From UBA7803 sp041608775 (GTDB lineage Bacteria > Pseudomonadota > Gammaproteobacteria > Pseudomonadales > Azotimanducaceae): 33,095 nucleotides of DNA. This document shows, one piece after another, positions 14,647-22,247 of the stretch; position 1 is the first letter of the stretch; each line of letters opens with the position of its first letter. Location: assembly GCA_041608775.1 (NCBI GenBank), contig JBFISC010000005.1, forward strand, positions 1 to 33,095. Direction: 5' to 3'. The notes beneath the pieces were generated by a model that worked only from the letters and a program-made list of their open reading frames with translations, did no database searches and had not been told where the DNA came from. A program made the position numbers and the translations under genes.

Positions 14647-15674
14647 GGAGCTGCGCGCCTTGCCGATGACTCCGGCATGATACCGGCAGCCACCGCCCAG
14701 CGCATGGCGGCGGCCACGTCCACGACCCACGGACCGTCGCGGCGGATGGTCAGGGACAGGGTAGCGCCGGCGGGAATCTTGTGATCGCGATCGCCGTCCA
14801 GCGCGAGCACGCCTTCGCCCTCGAACCCGACCACTTCACCGAGCGCCACCGGCGTCGCAGACGCGACGCTTACCTCGCGAAACCAGCCCGGCGAGAGCGG
14901 CGCCTGAAACCGTCGCCCGGGACCCATCTGCACCAGCAGGCCCCGTTCCGCCGCCGCGTCCACCGGGTGCAGCAGGCCGCCGATGGGCGACATGCCGATG
15001 GCATCGGGCTCCGCTCGGGTCAGCAGCAGCCGATCGATGCGGTCGGCATCGAACGGCAGCAGGTTGCCGACGTGATCGCGACGTAGCAGCACGGCGTCGA
15101 TGAGGCCGAGGTCGGACACCGCCAGGCCGTAGCGGCCGATGCCGCTGACGTGGATGACCTTGCAACGCGCCTCCACCCCGGCTGTCGCGGGTGCCGGACG
15201 CAGCGCGCCGGCGGCCGACAGCGCGGCAGCCATGCCGGCGACCGTCGGCTCGGTCAAAACCGGAAACACGTTGTTGGTGCCCGTGGACAGCGGGATCAGG
15301 CGAACCCGCCCGGCTTCGCTGCCCAACGCCCGCACCAGCGCCCGGTTGGTGCCGTCTCCGCCCAGTGACACCACCGTGTCGCAACCGGCATCGAGGAATG
15401 CCCGCAGCGCCAGCTCGGTATCCTCCGCCGAGTTGCGGATCCGCGGCGCCAGCACGTGCACGCGGGCGTCCAGCGCCATGTGCTCCAGCGCCGCGGTCGC
15501 GATCCGGAACGGCTCCCGGGTGACGTACACGTCCGTGGCGCCGCAGGCCGCCGCGCCGGCGGCAACCCTCGCGACGATGTCGCGCTTGGCCTCGTGGGTC
15601 ATGTTGCTGGCACGGGCTGCCAGCCGGCGGACGTCGCGGCCGGACATCGGGTTGACGCAGATCGCCACCTTCAC
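14643..15674 (-). CDS. ATP-NAD kinase-like (AcoX-like) protein
   Basis: A 343-residue protein with an NAD-kinase fold N-terminal half: VAICVNPMSGRDVRRLAARA is the AcoX-type opening, and VVSLGGDGTNRALV (102-115) is the family's nucleotide-binding GGDGT motif, followed by LIPLSTGTNNVFP in the position of the second NAD-kinase signature. The C-terminal half has an all-beta feel (VSVASATPVALGEVVGFEGE). AcoX proteins sit in acetoin operons without an assigned reaction; here there are no acetoin genes. GTG 15674 gives the family start; GTG 15719, immediately after the previous stop, would add 15 Arg/Pro-rich residues. Neither has a strong ribosome-binding site. The ATGA overlap with fabV, an NADH-using enzyme, is notable. 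Confidence 0.82.
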   Translation of the reverse strand: MKVAICVNPMSGRDVRRLAARASNMTHEAKRDIVARVAAGAAACGATDVYVTREPFRIATAALEHMALDARVHVLAPRIRNSAEDTELALRAFLDAGCDTVVSLGGDGTNRALVRALGSEAGRVRLIPLSTGTNNVFPVLTEPTVAGMAAALSAAGALRPAPATAGVEARCKVIHVSGIGRYGLAVSDLGLIDAVLLRRDHVGNLLPFDADRIDRLLLTRAEPDAIGMSPIGGLLHPVDAAAERGLLVQMGPGRRFQAPLSPGWFREVSVASATPVALGEVVGFEGEGVLALDGDRDHKIPAGATLSLTIRRDGPWVVDVAAAMRWAVAAGIMPESSARRAAP

Positions 15675-15719
15675 CTCGGATCGATCCGTCGGCGGCGGCC
15701 GCCTTTGCTGAGGGCCCAC

Positions 15720-17717
15720 TCAGGGCGCGCCGTTGAGCACGAACCGTTGCAGAAACAGCACCGTGGCGGCCGCCTGATAGTCGCTGTTGACCTTCTTGCG
15801 GAAGCCGTGACCTTCGTCCAGCGCCAGCACGTACCACACCGGCACCCCGCGCCCGGCGAGGGCAGCGTAGATCTGCGCGCTCTCTCCCGCCGGCACCCGC
15901 GGATCGTTGGCGCCCTGACTGATCAGCAGCGGCCGGCTGATTCGCTCGACGTTGTTCAGCGGCGAGATGCGTTCCAGGAACGCCCGCATATCGGGATCGC
16001 GCTCGTCGCCATACTCCGCCCGGCGCAGATCACGGCGGTAGTCCTCCGTGTTGGTGAGGAAGGTCACGAAGTTGCTGATACCCACCCGCTCGATACCCGC
16101 GGCGAGACGATCCGAGTAGTTCACCAGCGACGCCAGCACCATGTAGCCGCCATAGGAGCCGCCGCTCACCGCGACCCGCTCGGCATCCAGATCGGGCTGC
16201 GTGGCGATCCAGTCGAGGAGGGCGCCGATGTCACGGACCGAGTCTTCCCGCAGCATGCCGTTGTCGAGCTTGAGATAGCTCTTGCCGTAGCCGGCTGAGC
16301 CGCGGACGTTGGGCACCACGACGGCCATACCGAGCTCGCGCGCGTAGTACTGCAGCGCCGGGGAGAAGTAGGGCCGGTACTGCGCCTCCGGCCCGCCGTG
16401 GATGGTCAGGTACACCGGATGCGGCCCCGGTCCTCGCGGACGGTATACGAAGGCCGGAATGTGCCGGCGCGGGCCGGACGGATCCGCCGGGTCGACGCTG
16501 TCGAAGGTCGGGTAGGCCACCAGCTCCGGCTCGATGAAGGCCTCGGGGTCCAGCCCGCCGACCTCGCTGCGGGTCCAGCGGGTCAGCGCGCGCCGGTCCA
16601 GATCCACGGAGTAGGCATCCGTGGGCGCCGTCGGCAACGACAAGGAGAAGCCCAGCCGGTCTCCGTCGGCGTGGAACATCAGCTCGGAGATGATGCCCCG
16701 GGGGATCGGCGGCAGCGCCACCCGGGCACCGTCGGGCAGCCGCCACACGTACAGGTGCGAGTACCCGTCCTCGTTCACCGTGAACGCCAGGTGGTTGCCG
16801 TCCGAGGCCAGCGCAAACGCTTCCACGTCCCAGGCGATGTCGCCGGTGAGCACGCTGATCTCGCCGCTGGCGAGATCGAGCCGGTGCAGGCGCAGGAACT
16901 CCGCCCCGAGGTCGGAGCTGAAGAACACGCTGCGGCCATCGCCCGCGTACCCGGCCTGCCTGATGGCGACGCGGAGCGCCGGATCGAGCAGCGGCTCGAG
17001 GGAGCCGTCCCGGAGGGAGAGCTCGTAGAGATAGGATTCGTTGATGGATACGTAGCGGGAGACCAGCAGCCGGTCCCCGTCCGGCGCGAAGTCCTCCACC
17101 ACCCAGCCCACCCCGTCGGCCTCCAGGGCCACCCGGGTCTCACCGTCCAGGCTCTGCACATGGATGTCCCAGTCGCGGCCGTTGCGCTCGGTGGTCGTGT
17201 AGGCCAGCCGGTCGCCGGCGTCGGACCACACCGCCTCGACGTAGCGGGAACGGCCGTCGGTGAGCATCCGGAACTCGCCGGAGCCGAGATCGTGGAAGAA
17301 CAGCTGGAAGAACTCTGAGCCGCCCACGTCACGCAGGTAGACGAAACCCTGCGGCTGCGGGACCGCCGGGACCACGGCCTGGGCAACCGGCTCGTCGAAG
17401 AACGTCAGCTGCCGTCGGGCACCCATCGGCACCGCCACCTGATGCACCTGTTCGGTTTCCCCGAATCGGGTGCGTATCAGCACCCCGTCGCCGACCCAGC
17501 CGGCGAACTCCGCGTCCCGGGTGTTGCGGTACTGCTGCATCTGGGCGGTAAGCGCTTCCGGGATCCCGGGCACGCCGCGCACCGCCAGGTTGCCGATCCG
17601 CCGCACCGGGTCGTCGGCACCGGCAGGCCCGATCTCCGCGCTGGTGCAGCCGAGCAGCAGCGCGGCCACAGCTGCTCCTGCCAGCGCCCGCCAGCGGCGG
17701 CCCGTTCCGTCGATCAT
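15720..17717 (-). CDS. S9-family peptidase (prolyl oligopeptidase/acylaminoacyl-peptidase type), lipoprotein
   Basis: A 665-residue serine peptidase, probably anchored in the outer or inner membrane facing the periplasm. ATG 17717 is chosen because a GAGGT ribosome-binding site precedes it and it opens with a lipoprotein signal (basic head, hydrophobic 11-22, lipobox LLGC with C24). Residues ~50-400 form a beta-propeller of WD-like repeats (DAGDRLAYTT, APDGDRLLVS, ASDGNHLAFT, HADGDRLGFS). The alpha/beta-hydrolase domain carries the triad S521 (SGGSYGGY), D605 (QGANDPRVP) and H637 (DEGHGF). Likely substrates are short peptides, perhaps during protein scavenging. It heads the block leading to the NAD-kinase-like gene and fabV. 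Confidence 0.93.
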   Translation of the reverse strand: MIDGTGRRWRALAGAAVAALLLGCTSAEIGPAGADDPVRRIGNLAVRGVPGIPEALTAQMQQYRNTRDAEFAGWVGDGVLIRTRFGETEQVHQVAVPMGARRQLTFFDEPVAQAVVPAVPQPQGFVYLRDVGGSEFFQLFFHDLGSGEFRMLTDGRSRYVEAVWSDAGDRLAYTTTERNGRDWDIHVQSLDGETRVALEADGVGWVVEDFAPDGDRLLVSRYVSINESYLYELSLRDGSLEPLLDPALRVAIRQAGYAGDGRSVFFSSDLGAEFLRLHRLDLASGEISVLTGDIAWDVEAFALASDGNHLAFTVNEDGYSHLYVWRLPDGARVALPPIPRGIISELMFHADGDRLGFSLSLPTAPTDAYSVDLDRRALTRWTRSEVGGLDPEAFIEPELVAYPTFDSVDPADPSGPRRHIPAFVYRPRGPGPHPVYLTIHGGPEAQYRPYFSPALQYYARELGMAVVVPNVRGSAGYGKSYLKLDNGMLREDSVRDIGALLDWIATQPDLDAERVAVSGGSYGGYMVLASLVNYSDRLAAGIERVGISNFVTFLTNTEDYRRDLRRAEYGDERDPDMRAFLERISPLNNVERISRPLLISQGANDPRVPAGESAQIYAALAGRGVPVWYVLALDEGHGFRKKVNSDYQAAATVLFLQRFVLNGAP

Positions 17718-17824
17718 CTGGTTACCTCGTCGCGGTAGACTAGTGTCCCACACGCGACCCCGGGGCGGCACATGGGAATGGCGAGCGCGGCGCTGACGGT
17801 GACGGTGATGCCGACGGCGCGACC

Positions 17825-18277
17825 GTGACCACCACCGGGCCCTGCGAGCACCTGCGCCGTGGCCCCTGGCCGCTGCACGCCGACTTGGTTCTGGACGAAC
17901 ACCTGGGCATCACCGACGCGCTGATGTCCTGTCGCGACTGTGGTCGCGCCTATCTGGTGGAAATGCTCGACTGGCGAGGCAGCGAACGAGTCATGCGCAT
18001 CGCGGTGCTGGAGCCGACCCAGGCCGCCGGAGTGATCCGGGATATCACCCGGGGCAGCTGCGACCCCGATCGCGCCAGCGCCGAGATGGAGCACGCCCGC
18101 AGCCGCGCCGAGCGACTGCCGTGGCTGCTGCGCCTGGACACCGCGGGTCCGAGCCTGCTCGGCGTCGCGCCGGTGCCCCGGGACCGCCGCGTGCCCGGCG
18201 CTTCCTGGCGGTCGTTGCCGTGTGACGGCAGCTGGGTCGACTACGCGCGCCTGCACTCGCGCGAGCGCCCGCACTAA
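17825..18277 (+). CDS. uncharacterised protein with a CxH...CxxC zinc-like motif
   Basis: I do not recognise a named family. The 150-residue product begins with a likely metal site: C7-x-H9 (PCEHLRRGPWPLHADL) and C36-x-x-C39 (LMSCRDCGRAYLVEML). A middle part with DWRGSERVMRIAVLEP follows, then a basic helical part (RASAEMEHARSRAERLP). No membrane segment or signal peptide is seen. GTG 17825 starts it in a divergent 107-base gap with the S9 peptidase gene; the ribosome-binding site is weak. Codon use looks coding: third positions are GC-rich and the opposite frame is less plausible. Its stop overlaps the convergent folA stop by 4 bases. Confidence 0.75.
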   Translation: MTTTGPCEHLRRGPWPLHADLVLDEHLGITDALMSCRDCGRAYLVEMLDWRGSERVMRIAVLEPTQAAGVIRDITRGSCDPDRASAEMEHARSRAERLPWLLRLDTAGPSLLGVAPVPRDRRVPGASWRSLPCDGSWVDYARLHSRERPH

Positions 18278-18795
18278 CGCCCCCGCTCGGCCACCCGTTC
18301 GAAGACGGAGATGGAAAAGGCGTAGGCGTGGCGCTGGTCGGCCGGGAACGATTCGCGACTGACCCGCCGCCAGCGCGACCAGTCGAGCTCCGGGAACCAG
18401 GTGTCGCCTTCGATCTCGGCATCGATCTCGGTGACGTAGAGCCGGTCCGCCACCGCCAGCGCTGCTGCGTACAGCCCGGCGCCACCGATGATGAAGGCCT
18501 CCTCCACGCCGTCTTCCTCGCAGCGGTCGCGGGCGAGCGCCAGCGCCTCGCTGAGGTCAGCGGCAATCAGCGCGCCGGGTGCGGCGTAACCCGGGGTCCG
18601 CGTGACGACGATGTTGGTCCGCTTCGGCAGCGGCTGCCGGTCCATGGATTCGAAGGTGCGCCGCCCCATGACCACCGGATGGCCCCGGGTGGTGGTCATG
18701 AAGTGCTTCATGTCCAGGGGCAGCCGCCAGGGCAGGCCGTTGTCCCGGCCGATGACCCGGTTTCTGGTCATGGCCCAGATCAGGGCGACCTTCAT
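18274..18795 (-). CDS. folA: dihydrofolate reductase
   Basis: NADPH-dependent reduction of dihydrofolate to tetrahydrofolate, regenerating the cofactor oxidised by thymidylate synthase; target of trimethoprim. The 173-residue protein starts at ATG 18795 with MKVALIWAMTRNRVIGRDNG. It has LPWRLPLDMKHF with the acidic catalytic residue D28 (D27 in E. coli), VVMGRRTFESM for NADPH binding and FIIGGAGLYAAAL. Frames upstream of this ATG are read-through from thyA. It follows thyA after 37 bases on the same strand, a common pairing. Its stop codon overlaps the convergent uncharacterised gene. Confidence 0.97.
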   Translation of the reverse strand: MKVALIWAMTRNRVIGRDNGLPWRLPLDMKHFMTTTRGHPVVMGRRTFESMDRQPLPKRTNIVVTRTPGYAAPGALIAADLSEALALARDRCEEDGVEEAFIIGGAGLYAAALAVADRLYVTEIDAEIEGDTWFPELDWSRWRRVSRESFPADQRHAYAFSISVFERVAERGR

Positions 18796-18832
18796 CGTGT
18801 CGGGCAACGGGCAACGGCCGGGTTCGACACGC

Positions 18833-19627
18833 TCAGACCGCGATGGGCGCCTTGATCCCGGCGTGGCTGCGGTAGCCGGTGAGGGTGAAATCCTCATAGC
18901 GGAAGCCGAAGATGTCCTTCACGGCCGGGTTCAGCGACATGGTAGGCAGCGGCATCGGCATTCGCGCCAGCTGGCGGTCGGCCTGCTCCAGATGATTGGC
19001 GTACAGGTGGGCGTCTCCGAAGGTGTGGACGAAGTCGCCGGGTTCCAGCTCGCACACCTGGGCCATCATCAGGGTAAGCAGGGCATAGGAGGCAATGTTG
19101 AACGGCACGCCGAGGAACACGTCGGCGCTGCGCTGATAGAGCTGACAGGACAGCCGCCCGCCGGCCACGTAAAACTGGAACAGGGTGTGGCACGGTGGCA
19201 GGGCCATGCGATCCACCTCGGCCACATTCCAGGCGCTGACGATGAGCCGACGGGAATCCGGGTTGGTCCGGATGTCGTGGGTGACCCGAGCGATCTGATC
19301 GATGGTGCTGCCGTCCGGCGCGGGCCAGGATCGCCACTGAGAGCCGTACACGGGACCGAGCTCGCCATGCTCGTCCGCCCACTCGTCCCAGATGTGGACG
19401 TCGTGATCCTGCAGGTAGCGAACGTTGGTGCTGCCCTGCAGGAACCACAGCAGCTCGTGGATGATGCCCTTGACGAACATCTTCTTGGTGGTGACCAGGG
19501 GAAACCCGTCACGCAGATCGAAGCGCAGCTGATGACCGAACACGCTGTAGGTGCCGGTGCCGGTGCGGTCGTCCTTGTGGGTGCCGTGTTCGCGCACGTG
19601 GCGCAGCAGTTCCAGGTATTGCTTCAT
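18833..19627 (-). CDS. thyA: thymidylate synthase
   Basis: Converts dUMP to dTMP with methylene-tetrahydrofolate, giving dihydrofolate for FolA. The 264-residue length equals that of E. coli ThyA. Catalytic C146 lies in ALPPCHTLFQFY, at the same number as in E. coli. RTGTGTYSVFGHQLRFDL, the dUMP-binding RRLIVSAWN and RSADVFLGVPFNIASYALL are all standard. The C-terminal APIAV closes the active site. It lies between lgt (42 bases upstream) and folA (37 bases downstream) on the same strand, so lgt-thyA-folA is likely one operon. Confidence 0.98.
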   Translation of the reverse strand: MKQYLELLRHVREHGTHKDDRTGTGTYSVFGHQLRFDLRDGFPLVTTKKMFVKGIIHELLWFLQGSTNVRYLQDHDVHIWDEWADEHGELGPVYGSQWRSWPAPDGSTIDQIARVTHDIRTNPDSRRLIVSAWNVAEVDRMALPPCHTLFQFYVAGGRLSCQLYQRSADVFLGVPFNIASYALLTLMMAQVCELEPGDFVHTFGDAHLYANHLEQADRQLARMPMPLPTMSLNPAVKDIFGFRYEDFTLTGYRSHAGIKAPIAV

Positions 19628-19669
19628 ATGGCAGAGGTTGGTGTGTTCGCTCGGATCCCGCCGCTCACT

Positions 19670-20503
19670 TCACGCTGCGCCCGCCCGGCGGCCGCGCAGA
19701 AGCAGCAGGATACCAATGATGATCATGGGGAGCGACAGGATCTGACCCATGGTCATCCAGTCCAGAGCGACGAAGCCGAGATGCGCATCCGGCGTCCGGT
19801 AGAATTCCGTGACAAATCGCAGCACGCCGTATCCCGCCAGGAAGACACCGGAAACCGCGCCGACCGGTCGCGCCCGGGAGGAAAACCACCAGACCACCGC
19901 GAACAGCACCAGCCCCTCGGCGAAGGCCTGATACAGGGGCGACGGGTGGCGTGCAAAGCCCTCCCACTCCCCCACGCACAGCGGGTTGATCTGGCGGATG
20001 GCTTCCGCCGAGCACGGATAGACCAGCCCGAACACCGAGTCCGTCATGCGCCCCGGCAGCTCGGTGTTGGCGAAATTTCCCAGCCGGCCGAGCCCGAGCC
20101 CCAGGGGCACCAGGGGCGCGACGAAGTCGCCGACCTGGAGGAAGGAGCGACCGGTGCGACGGCCGAACCACCAGATCCCCAGCACGCCCCCGATCAGGCC
20201 GCCGTGGAAGGACATGCCGCCTTCCCAGATGCGCAGCAGGAACGTCGGATCCCGCAGCAGCTGCTCGAAGCCGTAGAACAGCGTGTAGCCGATCCGCCCG
20301 CCGAGCACGGCGCCCACCGCGCCGTAGAACACGACGTCGGATACCTCCTGGCGACTCCAGCCGCTGGCGCCGCTGGCGCGCCGGGTGCCCAGCCACCAGC
20401 ACAACGCGAATGCCGCCAGGTAGGCCAGCCCGTACCAGCGTACCGACAGCGGCCCCAGCGCGACGATGACCGGATCGATGTCGGGGTAATGGGGATGCTG
20501 CAA
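19670..20503 (-). CDS. lgt: phosphatidylglycerol--prolipoprotein diacylglyceryl transferase
   Basis: Inner-membrane enzyme that attaches diacylglycerol from phosphatidylglycerol to the lipobox cysteine of prolipoproteins. The 277-residue product has about seven membrane helices. Family motifs are present: PLSVRWYGLAYL at the start, GGMSFHGGLIGG with the essential histidine, and GRLGNFANTELPGRMTD, the Lgt signature with the key arginine. TTG 20503 is preferred because AGAGGAG lies 10 bases upstream and the protein then begins QHPHYPDIDPVIVALGP like other Lgt; ATG 20545, with GAAGG five bases upstream, is a serious alternative adding 14 residues. In E. coli lgt directly follows ptsP; here two plus-strand genes lie between. 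Confidence 0.95.
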   Translation of the reverse strand: MQHPHYPDIDPVIVALGPLSVRWYGLAYLAAFALCWWLGTRRASGASGWSRQEVSDVVFYGAVGAVLGGRIGYTLFYGFEQLLRDPTFLLRIWEGGMSFHGGLIGGVLGIWWFGRRTGRSFLQVGDFVAPLVPLGLGLGRLGNFANTELPGRMTDSVFGLVYPCSAEAIRQINPLCVGEWEGFARHPSPLYQAFAEGLVLFAVVWWFSSRARPVGAVSGVFLAGYGVLRFVTEFYRTPDAHLGFVALDWMTMGQILSLPMIIIGILLLLRGRRAGAA

Positions 20504-20519
20504 CGGCCTCAAACTCCTC

Positions 20520-20528
20520 TGGTAGACT
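20520..20528 (+). promoter_or_regulatory. possible extended -10 promoter for the NRDE gene
   Basis: TGGTAGACT reads as an extended -10 element (TG, one base, TAGACT at 20523-20528), about 88 bases before the NRDE start. No -35 box is evident, which is acceptable for extended -10 promoters. It lies just upstream, on the opposite strand, of the preferred lgt start, so the two divergent signals are interleaved. Confidence 0.3.
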
Positions 20529-20615
20529 CGCCGGCACACGTTCATTCGCGCCTTCGCGCGACCATCCGATCGGCCGGCAGTAGCCATGCCGGCGCAGGAG
20601 CCGACGCGACGTCCT

Positions 20616-21392
20616 ATGTGCCTGGTACTGTTCGCCTACGATCCGGATTCGGATCATCCACTGGTGGTGGCCGCAAACCGGGACGAATTCTACGCGCGCC
20701 CGGCCAGGAGCGCACACTTCTGGGAGGACGCGCCGCAGGTGCTTGCCGGTCGGGATCTCTCCGCCGGCGGCACCTGGCTCGGGGTGAGCCGGCGCGGTCG
20801 CTTCGCCACGGTGACGAACTTCGCCGAGGAGGGTCCGTCCGAGGCGCCCCTCTCCCGGGGCAGGCTGCCGGAGACCTTTCTCGTCAGCGACGACGCTGCC
20901 CACCACTTCGCCCATCACCTGCACGCCGCCAGCTACCGCGGCTTCAACCTGCTGATGTGGGACGGCGCCGCGCTGGTCTACACCTCCAATCGCGGCCACA
21001 GCCAGGATCTGGAGCCCGGCGTGTACGGCCTCGCCAACGCCGAGCTCGGCGCCGACTGGCCGAAGGTCCGGCGCGGGAGGGCCGCGCTGGCCGAGCTCGT
21101 CCGGGGCAACCCGGACCCCGACGCGCTGATCGAGCTGCTCGGCGACCGTCAGGTGCCGCCGGACGATGAGCTGCCGCGACGCGGCCGGCCGCTCGAGCTC
21201 GAACGCCGGGTCGGGTCGTGCTTCATCGTCGGCGACGACTACGGCACCCGGGCCAGCACCGGCGTGGTGTTCCGCCGGCGTCCGGGCTCGGACGGCCTCG
21301 CGGTCCGTTTCGCCGAGCAGGCCTACGGACCCGGCGGGGTGGCGGAGTCGCGGGTGCGCTTCGAGTTCGATCTGCTGCGGAACGAGGGCTGA
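20616..21392 (+). CDS. NRDE/TANGO2-family protein
   Basis: A 258-residue protein of the NRDE family, related to human TANGO2 (linked to heme trafficking and lipid/energy metabolism in recent work); the bacterial role is not settled. The N-terminus MCLVLFAYDP with Cys at position 2, followed by VVAANRDEFYARP (NRDE at 21-24), is diagnostic. GRDLSAGGTWLGVSRRGRFA and VTNFAEEG follow in the usual order. ATG 20616 is chosen because the family starts at this MC; an in-frame ATG at 20586 would add ten residues. Fifty bases downstream lies the SDR gene on the same strand, so the two probably share a transcript. Confidence 0.93.
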   Translation: MCLVLFAYDPDSDHPLVVAANRDEFYARPARSAHFWEDAPQVLAGRDLSAGGTWLGVSRRGRFATVTNFAEEGPSEAPLSRGRLPETFLVSDDAAHHFAHHLHAASYRGFNLLMWDGAALVYTSNRGHSQDLEPGVYGLANAELGADWPKVRRGRAALAELVRGNPDPDALIELLGDRQVPPDDELPRRGRPLELERRVGSCFIVGDDYGTRASTGVVFRRRPGSDGLAVRFAEQAYGPGGVAESRVRFEFDLLRNEG

Positions 21393-21441
21393 AGCAGGAC
21401 ATCGACCGGGAACATCGATCGAGGAAACAGGGAGAGCAGCC

Positions 21442-22233
21442 ATGGAGCTGAGTCTGCGCGGGCGTACCGCGGTGATCACCGGCGGCAGTCTGGGTCTCGG
21501 CCGGGCCACGGCCGAAGCGTTCTACCGGGCCGGCGCCCGGGTGGCCATCCTGGCCCGCCGCGAAGGTCCGCTCACCGAGGCGGTGCGCGAGATCGGCGCC
21601 GGCAGCGCGCCCGGGCAGGCCGCGATCGCGGGATATCCCTGCGATGTCACCGATGCCGCCGCCGTCGCCGCGTGCCACGACAGGATCGTCGCCGAGCTCG
21701 GCGCCGTCGACGTGCTGGTCAACAACGCCGGACAGTCCGCGGCCCAGCCGTTCGAGGAGATCACCGATGCGGCCTGGCAGGCGGACCTGGAGCTGAAGCT
21801 GTTCGCCGCCATCCGGCTGACCCGGGCCGTGTGGCCGCACATGAAAGCCCAGCGCTGGGGGCGGGTGATCAACCTGCTGAACGTCTACGCGAAGACGCCG
21901 GACGCCAACACCGCGCCCACGTCGGTGAGTCGCGCCGCCGGCATGGCGCTCACCAAGGTGCTGGCCGGCGAGGGCGCGCCGCACAACGTGCTGGTGAACG
22001 CCATGCTCATCGGCTTCATCAAGAGCGACCAGATCCGCCGACGCTACGACGCCTCGGATGGCACCGTCAGCTTCGACGAGTTCGTCGCCCGGGCCGGCGC
22101 CCGATTGCCGATGGGGCGGATGGGGGAAGCAGAGGAAGCCGCCAACCTGGCTCTGTTCCTGGCCTCGGACGTGAGCTCCTACGTCACCGGCTGCGCGATC
22201 AACATGGATGGCGGGCTCAGCCGGGTGGTCTGA
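21442..22233 (+). CDS. atypical short-chain dehydrogenase/reductase lacking the usual catalytic tetrad
   Basis: A 263-residue Rossmann-fold protein. The nucleotide loop TGGSLGLG (13-20), CDVTD near the adenine site and VLVNNAG (91-97) are normal, so NAD(P) binding is likely. The catalytic tetrad is not: at the Asn position the helix reads LELKLF (K119), the Ser position is N147 (INLLNVYA), the Tyr position is T160 and the Lys position is R164 (TSVSRAAGMALTK). Spacings 28, 13 and 4 match the classical Asn-Ser-Tyr-Lys layout. The rest looks intact and under constraint, arguing for a divergent subfamily rather than a pseudogene. ATG 21442 has GGGAG 8 bases upstream. It follows the NRDE gene by 49 bases. 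Confidence 0.88.
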   Translation: MELSLRGRTAVITGGSLGLGRATAEAFYRAGARVAILARREGPLTEAVREIGAGSAPGQAAIAGYPCDVTDAAAVAACHDRIVAELGAVDVLVNNAGQSAAQPFEEITDAAWQADLELKLFAAIRLTRAVWPHMKAQRWGRVINLLNVYAKTPDANTAPTSVSRAAGMALTKVLAGEGAPHNVLVNAMLIGFIKSDQIRRRYDASDGTVSFDEFVARAGARLPMGRMGEAEEAANLALFLASDVSSYVTGCAINMDGGLSRVV

Positions 22234-22247
22234 CCCTCCGGCCACGG

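Noticed and set aside
18602..21169. 855-codon plus-strand frame across folA, thyA and lgt
   Set aside because: It runs antisense to three well-supported genes and then out of frame through the NRDE gene; no domain is visible.
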